From positions 1,984,001-2,048,000 of the forward strand of contig JANTUC010000002.1 in NCBI GenBank assembly GCA_026873275.1: DNA of 64,000 nucleotides. Direction: 5' to 3'. Shown piece after piece: positions 54,489 through 64,000 of this stretch; positions within the stretch are counted from its first letter, which is position 1, and every line of letters begins with the position of its first letter. The translations under genes and the position numbers were made by a program. The notes beneath the pieces were generated by a model. That model saw only the letters and a program-made list of their open reading frames with translations, did no database searches and was not told the origin of the DNA. This DNA comes from Pseudopithomyces maydicus. Lineage: Eukaryota; Ascomycota; Dothideomycetes; Pleosporales; Didymosphaeriaceae.

Positions 54489-54960
54489 GGCGAAACAGAT
54501 ATTACGCTGGACGATGGGTGGGGATGAAGCTCAACGCAACTTGGTCGGAAGCTCTAATTTTTCGGAAGCTTTCCCCGCACGCGTGGGGTTAGCGTCATCG
54601 CGTATCCACGTGTACACTGTGACCTCGGGACTACAGGTCTTAATCCTGCAGTTACTCCATACCCATGTGCTTGTTAGAAATCGCCTGGGCTCATCACTTT
54701 CCATGAATTCCCGGGAGTATATGTGATCTTCGCACCATAAACTCCAATGCACGTTCAAATCATACGTGGTTCAATATTAGTTTTCGTACTCGTACATGAT
54801 AATAGGCGCTACTAGTGTCAATGCTCCACCGAAGAGATAACACCTAAAACGCCCGTACCCGCCCAATGCTCATCGTGTTCATCAAATCCATGCATCCTCA
54901 GTCCCTTGACACCAAAAACTTCCGTGTTCTTCGCCAGTCTTCCGCGATTTATCACCCTTG
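54489..54960. other. Intergenic, POP1 promoter and MOB1 3' flank
   Basis: 472 bases between two minus-strand genes. Nothing recognised. Confidence 0.55.
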
Positions 54961-56381
54961 CTAATCACTTCTCAGCATGCTGTCCACCAAATCACCCAAC
55001 GGTCCCCAAAAGTCTTTACTGCCATTGGCCAGTCCATGCTCATCGATGAACAATACGTAATGCTTGAAGCTGGTATTGAGATGCGGCTCCAAACCCAGCT
55101 CGATGATGACGGGGTAGTGGTGGCAGTAGATGTGGGCGTAGACACGGTAGAGGCGCTTGAACATGTTCCGAATGAGAGAGGCAAATGACTTGGGGAAGGG
55201 TACGCCGATACGACTGGGAAAATTGGTCTCGTTATCAACATTAGATTGGATCCAGGCCATAAGATGCTCGATGTACTCGGGAGCGGACATTTTCGTGGGT
55301 TTCTTAAACGCCTCGTTATCTTGCCAGAGGTACTCGAATCTGGAATTGTCTTATCAGTCACTTGTGTCATAGACATACGGCTTAACATGTGCGTACTCAT
55401 CCGTAGCCTTCATCTCGGGACAACTCTGCGGTGAGCAGAACTCGGTGATGGAGCCGTAAAGAAGGTTGATCTGGTTGTAGAAGTCGACCACTGCTGTCCG
55501 TCAGCGCGCGATTTTTCTAGATGAGGCTCTCTCAAACCATTCACAGCAAGCCACTCGTCCTTGTCTTCGCCTTCCGGAAGCTTCACCGCCTTCCTTAAAC
55601 TTCCACTGCCCAATGTTGCCTCCGCATATTGCTTCAGCTGCCAACTACTGGTGCCTCTGCCTGACTTCTGCGCTTTGAAGGGTGCTCTTTGCGTTCTCGG
55701 ATTACTATAGAAAGAAGAAAGTAAGCTTATGCTCTGCAATTTTGCATCGTGCCGTGCGTCCTGTATGTTCGTCTCTGAGCTGGAGACGGTGCCACTGCCG
55801 CTCCACACGGTGAGACCTTCGCCAGAGCTGCCATGACCGTCCCGGAGCGCGTCAAGATGAGTTGATGTCCCCCGACCGCCGGCAACAAGCTTGTAGGAGT
55901 AGTTCGGGTAGCTTGGGTGTAGCTTCTGTTGATCTTGGAACTGAACTTTCAAACGATCCTGGGCCGAAGCGAAAAGCACAGCAGGGTTGCTTGGACCAAC
56001 AGGCAGAGAACCAGCCACCGTATTGCCTACGGTGAGTAAAGAAGTTTGCACTGCTGCTTGCTGTTTCCACAGTATCTTGCCAGCGCGCTGCAAGGGGCTC
56101 GTGTACACGGTCTGGGGTTTTGCTGGGACGAGCAAAGCTGACGGCATGGGGAACACATCCATTATATCGACGCTCACTCCGGCGCATGACTTGTGGGTCA
56201 TACCTTTGTCCGTATGGTCTGGCATATCCATGGCGAGGTTCATGCAGCTCTGACTTTGGGCAAATGTGAAGACGGGTTGCAACGGTTTCGGCTTGGTGGG
56301 AAACGGAGGGCTTGAAGGCGAGGCATAAGAAGTGACGTGGGGAGTAGGTAATACACACATTGTGGTAATGAAGCCCGACAT
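54961..56381 (-). CDS. MOB1: Mob1 kinase activator, with a 654-nt first intron
   Basis: Co-activator of NDR/Dbf2-type kinases in mitotic exit and septation. Exons 56381-56359, 55704-55538, 55490-55397 and 55339-54961 give 220 aa, the usual length. Core motifs: APFKAQKSGRGTSSWQLKQY, ATLGSGSLRKAVKLPEGED, EWLAVNVVDFYNQINLLYG, the zinc-site cysteines in EFCSPQSCPEMKA, MSAPEYIEHLMAWIQ, FPSRIGVPFPKSF and the zinc-site histidines in YAHIYCHHYPVI, then LGLEPHLNTSFKHYVLFIDEH. Exon 1 (MSGFITTI) matches Mob1 N-termini. Intron 1 (55705-56358) is about ten times longer than its neighbours, divisible by three and without an in-frame stop, so retention would insert 218 residues. Confidence 0.92.
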
Positions 56382-56953
56382 ACTCGACAGCGCTGTCTCG
56401 AATATACGTGCTGGGCTGGCTGTTCGGCTGTATACGCATTCCAGTGGTTAGCGGGGTGATAGATCCGAGACGGGGAGGAATGCACTCACAAATCGCGTGT
56501 GACACCAGCAAATAGCGAAGAAGAGAAAAAGAAGGAGGAAAAGGAAAACCGTGGCAGCGTGAATGCGGCTGGCGTGGACAGCAGCGTTGAGTGTTTGGAT
56601 GCCCCGCGATAAACAATCGACGCCACCTGTAGCAGCCCACTGGCGTGACTAAGCCATCAGCCACCAGCCACAGCTGCATCATATCGCGCTTCTTCTGAAC
56701 CTCCTCTCTACCGCCATGAAGACACGGCAACTCCACCCCATCTCTCGTGATGAACGACTGACGTCAGACCAATCATATGACTGCTTGGCGTCTGCAGGCA
56801 CTGATGGTCGATCCCAGCCGAGCCTTCAGAACGTACACTCAATCATGTTGACGAGTCGCGTCTTCCTGCAATCTACACTCTGTCGCCACTGTTGCATCCG
56901 TGGTAATCATCCAACGGACGTCTAACTATTCTTTCAGAAAGACGAAGGCCATG
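56382..56953. promoter_or_regulatory. Divergent promoter, MOB1 / NADAR protein
   Basis: 572 bases. A likely 5'-UTR intron of the NADAR gene ends at 56937 (donor GTAATC near 56903, branch CTAAC, acceptor TTTCAG); joining it to upstream ATGs does not keep frame with the NADAR start. Confidence 0.5.
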
Positions 56954-57490
56954 TCATCACAGGTCCTTCCACCCTATGGGCCCTCTGTGCACGTGTCGCC
57001 TACTCACGTCTTCTTCTATGGCTACGAGCTCCAGCTCCCCGAATCTCGCTTCCAAATGTGGTATCCAGCGTCCTTTGCAGACACCCAGTATCCTGGTGTT
57101 CGTTTCCAGACCGCAGAGCATTATGTAATGCATGCTAAAGCTTTGATCATGTCCGATACATCAACCGCTGAGCGCATTCTGCAATCAGCCACACCGCTGG
57201 AAGCCAATAGACTCGGGAGAGAGATCAAGAACTTTGATAGCGAGTTGTGGAAGGAAAATGTGGAAGAAATTGCTGAACGGGCAAATTATTTGAAGTTCTC
57301 GCAGATTGAAGAGTGCAGAAACGCATTACGTGCAACAGATGGGAAGCTATTGGCCGAAGCGTCACCAATTGATAGAAACTGGGGGGTCGGTTTTGCTGGT
57401 GATGAGGCGGGTAGTAAAGAAGAAGAATGGGGAAGAAATATGCTTGGTCAGGCGCTGATGAGGGTAAGGGATCGGTTGAAGGACGAGTAG
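56954..57490 (+). CDS. NADAR-domain (YbiA-like) protein
   Basis: 178 aa, single exon from ATG 56954. The NADAR/YbiA fold is recognisable from VFFYGYELQLPESRFQMWYP, the GVRFQTAEHYVMHAKALIM block with its conserved Glu-His-Tyr, LGREIKNFDSELWKENVEEI, and the C-terminal LLAEASPIDRNWGVGFAGDE plus GRNMLGQALMRVRDRL. Bacterial and plant relatives are N-glycosidases acting on early riboflavin intermediates, and others act in ADP-ribose or NAD-linked defence. Here the gene stands alone next to MOB1, so a housekeeping metabolite-damage role is the simplest guess. The upstream in-frame ATG at 56900 is less likely because it lies in a predicted leader intron. Confidence 0.88.
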   Translation, partial: SSQVLPPYGPSVHVSPTHVFFYGYELQLPESRFQMWYPASFADTQYPGVRFQTAEHYVMHAKALIMSDTSTAERILQSATPLEANRLGREIKNFDSELWKENVEEIAERANYLKFSQIEECRNALRATDGKLLAEASPIDRNWGVGFAGDEAGSKEEEWGRNMLGQALMRVRDRLKDE

Positions 57491-57772
57491 GAGTGAGATC
57501 ATGGTGAACAGTGCTCTAAGGTAAGCAAACGCGCTCGCCACACCTTTAAGAGAAGACCAAAGAGCAATGCTGCAACACCCTGGTAAAATGTTTCTTCTAA
57601 AGAGAAATTGATGGAGTGGGAGGTTACCAGCTCGCTTGCTCGCCTGGTGGGTCTCGCCGAATTGTTGCGACGGAGACCGGATCAACCCCTCCTCCAAAAA
57701 GCAACCGACTGGACTTGACTAGACTTACAACAGTGAATATATCATTTCTTTTCGTTCGTTATAACATCAAAC

Positions 57773-57857
57773 GGCTCGGTGGTGTAGTTGGTTATCACGT
57801 CAGTCTAACAAGCGTTAGTATCACTGAAGGTCCCGAGTTCAAACCTCGGCTGAGTCA
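57773..57857 (+). tRNA. tRNA-Val (anticodon AAC) with an 11-nt intron, copy 2
   Basis: Sequence identical over all 85 nt to the minus-strand copy at 49753-49837, with the same stems, AAC anticodon and 11-nt intron. The 5' flank TCAAAC is also shared. A T8 run follows at 57883-57890. Confidence 0.93.
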
Positions 57858-57882
57858 AGAACATGAAGCATGTAACTATCAA

Positions 57883-57890
57883 TTTTTTTT
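57883..57890 (+). terminator. Pol III T8 terminator of tRNA-Val copy 2
   Basis: Eight T starting 26 bases after the tRNA 3' end. Confidence 0.7.
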
Positions 57891-58114
57891 CGGGGGTTTC
57901 TTTTTTGCCATTGCATCATGTGTAAGCCTATCCGTTTTGCATACATACTATAGTGTATCAATCAACACACTTGACTTTTTTGGTATGCTAAAATATCACA
58001 AAAGCTCAAAGGGCCGAAAGCCACATACAGTAGCTAGTAGACCCTCCCCTAAGACATGCATCATGATTCGTCTACTTGGTTTGCCAATGCATGGAGACGA
58101 GACTGCATCAAACT

Positions 58115-60612
58115 TTACTCCCATATCTTCCACTCCTCCTCGTTCTCCTTCAACTCCACCTTTGCTTTCTCCCATTCCCACGTTCCTCTTGGTAAACCAT
58201 CCATCCACCCCAGTATGTCCCTCCGTTCCCTTCCGATCCTCGCCTCCGCCCTCTTTCTTTCCAGCACCTTTTTCTCTAAAAAGCCGAAATCTTGGTCTTT
58301 GACCGCTCTATCCCAAACCTGCCGCATACGTGCACTGTAGAGACCGCAGCTTGATCCAAGCTCCGGATCCTCGCGAGGGACGGGCTGGATCGTGCGGTTG
58401 AACAATCTGGGAATCGTGGAAGGTATAGACGACGAGTGGGCGAGATGCGGCCAGATCAACTCTTCAAAGCACTCTTGGCATACTGTCAATTCTGGGAGGG
58501 CAGGAATGAAGTGCCATGTTTTGTGGAAGAGCGATTTTTCCCGTTGGCATTCTGACTTGAAGGCATTTTCGCGCGCGAGCTGTACGAAGCGGGGCATGTT
58601 CGGGCGTTGGTTAAGGGTTTGAGCTTCTGCGTCGAGCTCGACCAGGAGGCCAAGATACTTGGGAAAGCGGCCCGACTTGACACGCAAACTGCACGTATAC
58701 GTAGAAGGGGGTGCATACGGGCTAGTGGTGGCGGGAATGCGTGTGAAGTAGCCCTTGATGGTGGGGAAAAGTTCTTCGACCATTCTGAGATCGCAGATGC
58801 AGATGGCAAAGTTGGCAACGTGAATGCCATCTCGTGAATCGGAAATACCGTACCAGGTGATGTGGTCAGTACCGAGTTCACGATCACCGGGGCAGTCACG
58901 TTCACGCTCGGTGATTTTGGCAAGACTGCGCAACAGTTCTAGCGACTGTCGTCTTCGCTTTATGGTCAGGAGCCATGCAAGACGCATCCAAGGGCTGCTG
59001 CCAAAATCGCAAAATCGCTCTACGGGTCGTTCATAGAGACGAGTCTGAGAAAAGTACCTTGCAAACGGTGTATCAGCGAAGACGCCTTGATAGCAGCTCG
59101 GGCAGATGTCGAAGGTAGAAATTCCTTCCATCGTGTACCAATCGTTGTGTTTCGAGGACGGTTCGATGCGTGGACAGGGAGGAAGAGGCCTGTCGGAGCT
59201 GAGTGGAACATTTACCGTCGGATCTCTGCAACTTCCGTCATCGCTGAAGTGAGACCGGACACTGTCCGATCTCACTCTCGGCGAGCGGGGCATCTCGTCG
59301 GTTGTATTCTGTCGACTCGCCATCTGAGGGCGGAAGCGTGGTTGGCGCTCGCGGGGCGTTCCTGGGACAGGCGAATCCAGGCGATCTAACCTAGGGGAGG
59401 TGGTAATAGGTGTGTAGGTATCGTAGGAGTGGTCGTGTTGGTATTCCTCTTCAGGTGGCATGAATGCATCAACCAGTCTGTCGTCGACCGGGTAGGGCAA
59501 TGGAGCTTCGGACTTGGGTTGTCTTGCAGGCGAAGGGCTCTTCACATTGATGTGTGGCACAGGTACGGGAATGGTATCATAGCGTTCTGGACGGGTGGTT
59601 GGTTTTGACCTCGGTGGGTATGTTGCATGCCAATCCGACTCGGCTATGGACACTCGTGGAGAGTGTTCTGGTTGAGGGTACGACGGGGTCTCGGTCGCCC
59701 TGTAGCTTGGCCTAGTCCTCTCGCTGCCCAGCGACGAAGACGACGACTTGGGCGAGTCGGTTGCAACGGCGTATGCTTCTCGTTGTGGGTCATGCTGGGA
59801 GCGAGGGTCGGGCTTTCTTCGTTCGGGCTGGATATGGTCGTGGTAGATGCTCTCCCTGAGGCGCTCCTTGTGCAGGTCGCTCTTCACGAAGCTGTAACGT
59901 GCGGGTGGGCGGGCGGTGTGGAGGTGCGAGGTGCGAGGGTCGGCGTCTTCATCGTCGTCGTCGCTGCCTTCAATCAGGTCGTACTTGTCCCCATGCTGGG
60001 TGTCGGAATCGGGGTCGGGGTCGGGGGCGAGCGACTCTTTCTGCTTGCTGGTGTAGGCGTAGGGCGTCGGGGTGCGCTTCGCAAAGAGCGACGGGTCGTG
60101 GACGTCGGTGTGAAGGTGGGGCAGGTCGGGCAGGTCGGGCAGGTCGGGGCGCTCTGCGAAGGTGTCGCGGGGCGGGCGGGCGGCGTCGTGGTCCTCGGGG
60201 TCGGATAGCAGGACGAAGCGGCGCTCGTAGTTGGCGGGCTGCTTGAGCTGTTCGACCTGCTCGACCTGCTCGACCTGCTCGATGAGGGGGTACTGATCGA
60301 CGGTGCCCCGCGATTGCGCCTCGTCATCCCGCGCCTCAGACCCCCCGCCGAGGGCAGCTCGCGTGCCAGCGACGCCGTCTCGTCCTCGACGCTGGGCGAC
60401 GGAGGCCGGCGGCTCCTGTAGCGGTAGCCGTAGCTGGCCCTCATCGTCCTGGGTGTGCCGGCATTCGCGTTCGCGTTCGCGTTCGCGTGGGCGTGGGCGT
60501 GGGCGTGGACGTCTGGGCCACGAGAAGCCCGGAGCGCCGACGCATGGCTCGAGGGGTACGAGGAGGAGGAGAAGGAGGAAGAGGAGAAGCGGCTGTCGTA
60601 GCTGTGAGCCAT
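58115..60612 (-). CDS. Large disordered protein with a cysteine-pair C-terminal domain (frame broken once)
   Basis: The start is taken at ATG 60612 (MAHSYDSRFSSSSF), not the frame-shifted ATG at 60616. The first 80 residues (His-Ala/Asn-Ala dipeptide runs, then ASYGYRYRSRRPPSPSVEDE) lie in a different frame from the rest. Making C6 at 60351-60356 into C7 fuses them to 832 aa. Residues about 110-480 are disordered, with EQV and DLP tripeptide repeats and many Ser/Pro. The last 300 residues look folded: FDICPSCYQGVFADTPF, GSSPWMRLAWLL, FAICICDLRMVEELFPTIKGYF, LTVCQECFEELIWPHL, and a coiled tail (KVELKENEEEWKIWE). It resembles conserved but unnamed Pezizomycotina proteins. The CxxC pairs may bind zinc. 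Function unknown. Confidence 0.8.
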
Positions 60613-60616
60613 GCAC

Positions 60617-61127
60617 TACTGCTTGTGACGTCCAGGATAGCTAGGACGTCCAGAATCTATGTCTAGGGTGGCACCGTGTGAGGAAAAAGAGTATGCCCAT
60701 GATAATAAGAATATCTTAAGCGGCTGCTTGCTCTTCCTGCATCTCAGATGCGCAACACACAAAGCGCGTCCGCTGCCCGCATGCACTGCACCCAAACCAG
60801 ACTGGCTGCGTGCCCATGCACCGTGTCGTGTGGCCCCGATTGCCATTGCTGACCGCCTACGCACATGGCCCGCCCCGGACCTACAGCCCTGTGGCAGCCG
60901 TGCTGGCTCCCCAAGTAGCGGTGGGAGGCCGTCATCACCACCGAGCACCGAGCACCGAGCACGTAGCATCTGCAGAGCCGCATGTGTGGTCTATTGTACA
61001 CTAGGTACCGTACCTCCAGTAACTATGTGGTAATCCTTGCCCTCCCCGCTTCGTCCATCCTTGGCCACCCCACCCATCTAGGTATCTAGGTACTATCCCA
61101 CCCGTGGACACCATGCATGCACGCTAC
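60617..61127. other. Intergenic, promoter side of the disordered-protein gene
   Basis: 511 bases. Short direct repeats (CGAGCAC, 60944-60961; GGTATCTAGGTA near 61081) are the only structure. No gene supported. Confidence 0.55.
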
Positions 61128-64000
61128 CTACCCGCCAAACAACGCCCTCTTGCCCGCTTTCCCACCTTGCCCGGCCTCGCCATCCCCAACCATCGCATCC
61201 TGCTTATAACGCACCCTTGCCGGATCCACCCCCGGCCGAGTCCCATTTACGATTTGCTCGCTTTCCCATGCCGTCAATTTCTCCACCTGCTTTCGATTGT
61301 CCTTGCTCCATGTGCTTTCCGGCGTGCGAGAGTAGCCCGACGTCTTCTCCTTGACATACGCTTGCACCTGCCGAATCAGACTCTTTGGCCCCTTCGCACT
61401 TGCTCAGTAACCTCTTTAGAAGAAGGCAAAGGTGGTAGCACCAACCTTTTCCTCTTTCCGCACAAACACTTCCTGCCCTGCTCCATCATTGTCGCGGAGC
61501 GCATAGTAGCCAGTCTGCGTGTTCTTGACCTGGCTCAGCTGTTCGTGGAACGCTTCATCCGTCTGTTGCCCTGACGCCCCGACGCCATTCTTGGATTTCT
61601 TCTTGTTCTTCTTCTTCTTCTTTTGCGTCGTAGGCTCTTCGGCCCGTGTCCCCAGTGCTGTTGGCGTCTGCAGAGGCGTGTGGAATTCCGTCACCCTCGG
61701 GCTAGCTGACAGAGCCGGAGGACTAGTGGAGCTGATCCTCGAGCTTGCTTCGTGTATTGCATTTCGACCTGTGCCAGTTAGCCTCACCCTTCCCCACTAC
61801 ATTGGCCAAGGTGGCATACCCTGAGAACCGTGTGAAACCTCCTGAGTATTGCCAGCACTGTTTTCAGTATCCTTTTCCGAGACTCGTGCGTCCTTCGTGA
61901 AATGAGGAGTATTGGGTGGCGTCGTAGTGTTTGTGGATGATCGCTTCTTCAACAGATCCAGCTTGGGAACAGCAATCGCTGCGGGGATCGCTTTGGTGCT
62001 CTGCCCCGATTTTGATGTCTGACGCTGATTGTTCAACGTACCGAGCTGCTTTTCTTCCTTCGTCGTAGCAATGACTGCTCGCACCCCACTCTCCTCACAG
62101 AGTTGTGCGGATTTTGCAGAGCTCCCAGACTGATCTGATGCACCCCGTGACACATGCTGAGCGTCCACTTTCTGCTGAGCTTGCAGGCTCTGAGTTATTG
62201 CCCCGCCGACTGCCATAACAAAATGCTTACCTTGTGTATTATCGCCACCATCTTCCTCAGCCAACCCTTGAGTCGGACTCCGCGAGGGAATTTTGCCCAG
62301 CTTTTCACCTTCTCCGCTTTCTATCGTGATACTGGCTTTTGCCGGAATCTGCATTTCTCCTTTGCCTGCCTTTTCACCCTTGTCCTTTTTCTTCTGCTTC
62401 TTTTCCTTATCTCGCACCTTCTTCAACTGCGCTTTGGATGCTTTTGAGTATGGATTCAAGGATTCGGTCTGTTTAACACCATTTTTTCTCCCCAGTTCAG
62501 CCGGAGGCTTGCTTGCAGCGGATATGACACAACTTTGCTCTCGAACATCGGACCCCAAATTGTAATTAGTAGTAGCCTTCGGGTCACCTCCAGCATTTGT
62601 GGTCGCAGGTTGCTGGTCGCTGGGCTGAGTGTGCTTTCCCGTTGTGTTGTCATCCTTCTCTTCTTCCTCGTTCATACTCTCTACTTTTTGATCATCCTTG
62701 TCCTTGTCAGAACTGGTGTCCGGTGGCAACTCCGGTGCGGAATGGAAACTAAGATCGTGTTTTTGATCATCATCCGACAGAGCATCTTCCTGCAATGGAC
62801 CAGATACAGGATTACCATCATCCTGTTCGCCTTGAGCAGGTACAGCAGGTACAGCAGGTACAGCAGTCTTTGACTCCTCCTGTACAGTTTTAGGCGCACA
62901 ATCTGCTGGAGGTAGATTCACTTTCGTAAGTGATACAAGAAGAGGAGCTTGCGCATCGACAGGAATAGATTCGGTGACGGTCTCCGGAGAAGTAGGGGTG
63001 TTGTCTTTCGAAAGAGCCTCATCAACATCTGAGCACTTCGCTTTTTCTTCTTCATCTGCAACAGTTCCCGTTTTAGACAAAGCAGTCGTCGAGTTTGCTG
63101 ACGGACTATCTGTGGCTTCTTTTTTACGGCAACCTTCACTTTCTTTTTTTCGATGACGTTCTCAACGCTGTGACTTTGAGAGATTGTTTTCGAAGTATTC
63201 TCTTTCTTTGGGAAGCCGTCTGTTTGGTCTTCTCGTTTGGCACCAAGCTTCTTTGCTTTCCGTGCTTCCGGACTATCCCACAATACTTGTACCTTTGGTT
63301 GTCGGTGCTGCTCATTCACATGATGCAGGTCGCTCCTAGCATCCTGGGGTGAATAAGGGTTCGGCTGTGTAGATTGGCCTGCAGGTAATGCAGGACGATT
63401 GTTGAAACCCAGGCAAAAATAACGCTTGGCTACGTTGACCTGCACGACTTTACCTTTAAGAGTCGGAAAACGTGTCTCCAGTGCCTTCCTAGTATCATGC
63501 GTAGAATCAAATGAAACAAGAGCGTAGTGAAATTCCTTGCGGTCTCCACCCGATTTGATATCAATTGAGTTCGGCATGACTTTTGCGTAATTCTGGAAAA
63601 AAGTACGGATCTCGGGTGCGGAAATACTATCAGGAATGTTTTGAACATGAAGTTGCCGAACAGTCGTGTTCTTTGGGCCGATGAAATTGAGATCGCACCC
63701 AAACTCTTTATCCTTCGTTATGTTGGTGTCGATAGGATTGAACTTCCCGCTGTTTGGATAACCCGATGGATTTGAATTGTTGACAGAGCGATCGAATGCT
63801 CCAGCTGAGATCTTCCGTCCTCGTCCCACATTATTTGTTGAATTACCGCGGCCCCCCTTACGAGACCCTGTATCTGCAAACCCGGCCTTTTCAGGTCTTG
63901 TAGCATCGTATGGGTTATACAACCCTGGGGCCTTCACGTTTTGATTACTGATCCCTTGGATCGACCGAAGATCAGGTCCCTGCATTGATGTGTGCTGGGT
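61128..64000 (-). CDS. Partial RRM RNA-binding protein, N-terminus off the right edge (frame broken once)
   Basis: The frame is open to the right edge, so the start is unseen. Visible exons: 64000-61820, 61768-61446, 61367-61128. An RRM-like domain lies near 63400-63680 on the coding strand: VRQLHVQNIPDSISAPEIRTFF, then the aromatic RNP1-type EFHYALVSFDSTHDTRKAL and KGKVVQVNVAKRYF. Upstream is an RGG-like GRGRKIS stretch. The frame slips at the T6 run 63120-63125 (A6 in sense); seven A restores VAVKKEATDSPS and one continuous Lys/Glu/Ser-rich tail of over 400 residues with KKKKKNKKKSK blocks. The last intron (61368-61445) was chosen because it joins a coding-looking final exon ending KRALFGG; an unspliced read would stop at 61416. 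Confidence 0.75.

Noticed and set aside
55852..56736. 294-codon minus-strand frame over MOB1 intron 1 and promoter
   Set aside because: Cys/Arg/His-rich random composition, and it conflicts with the better supported Mob1 exon 1.
61416..61445. Stop at 61416 as the end of the RRM gene
   Set aside because: An intron 61368-61445 in phase leads to a coding-looking 79-codon final exon; the unspliced reading leaves that exon orphaned. Kept as the less likely alternative.
1..64000. Transposons, CRISPR arrays, prophage or plasmid origins
   Set aside because: No transposase or reverse transcriptase motifs, no long terminal or inverted repeats and no spaced direct repeats were seen.

Overview
The window is nuclear DNA of a filamentous ascomycete (Pezizomycotina; a Dothideomycete-like fungus is likely but not proven). 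The evidence is the many 44-93 nt GT-AG introns with CTAAC/CTGAC branch sites, compact intergenic spaces, a CFEM/GPI cell-wall protein, a PtaB-type LIM-binding cofactor, an Sgf11 homologue, and tRNA-Val genes carrying an 11-nt intron. No prokaryotic, viral, transposon or CRISPR sequence was seen. About 30 protein genes and two tRNA genes were resolved, and exon sums were checked for divisibility by three.

Layout. 1-5.1 kb: a partial coiled-coil gene (-), anthranilate synthase component I (+) and a CFEM GPI protein (+). 5.9-8.2 kb: two unrecognised genes. 8.6-16.3 kb: five co-located oxidoreductase genes that look like a myo-inositol/D-glucuronate catabolic cluster (MIOX, aldo-keto reductase, SDR, polyol/idonate-type zinc dehydrogenase, Gfo/Idh/MocA inositol dehydrogenase-like). 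16.7-21.2 kb: cytosolic leucyl-tRNA synthetase (-) and a small membrane protein (+). 22.1-28.8 kb: ptaB (-) and V-ATPase subunit B (+), separated by a 2.3-kb divergent region. 29.8-32.3 kb: a protein with several Zn2Cys6-like cysteine modules. 32.7-37.0 kb: a divergent TauD-type dioxygenase and Dal5/Soa1-family transporter pair. 37.3-42.6 kb: a histidine phosphatase ending in a PCNA-binding motif, a secreted protein, a maleylacetoacetate isomerase and a Gag1-clamp protein. 43.1-49.4 kb: a GH63-like protein (-) and a cytochrome P450 (+). 49.7-64 kb: tRNA-Val, SGF11, POP1, MOB1, a NADAR protein, a second tRNA-Val, a large disordered protein and a partial RRM protein.

The window is best read with one caution. 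Eight otherwise well-conserved genes each lose the reading frame once, always at a homopolymer that is one base too short, and adding one base restores both the family motif and the exon arithmetic. This looks like systematic consensus error rather than eight pseudogenes. Leucyl-tRNA synthetase has a separate net loss of 7 bases in a conserved editing-domain motif.

Nothing proves a wholly new system. The best candidates for follow-up are the inositol cluster, the sulfonate uptake/desulfonation pair, the PIP-box histidine phosphatase, and the unrecognised repeat and zinc-cluster proteins.
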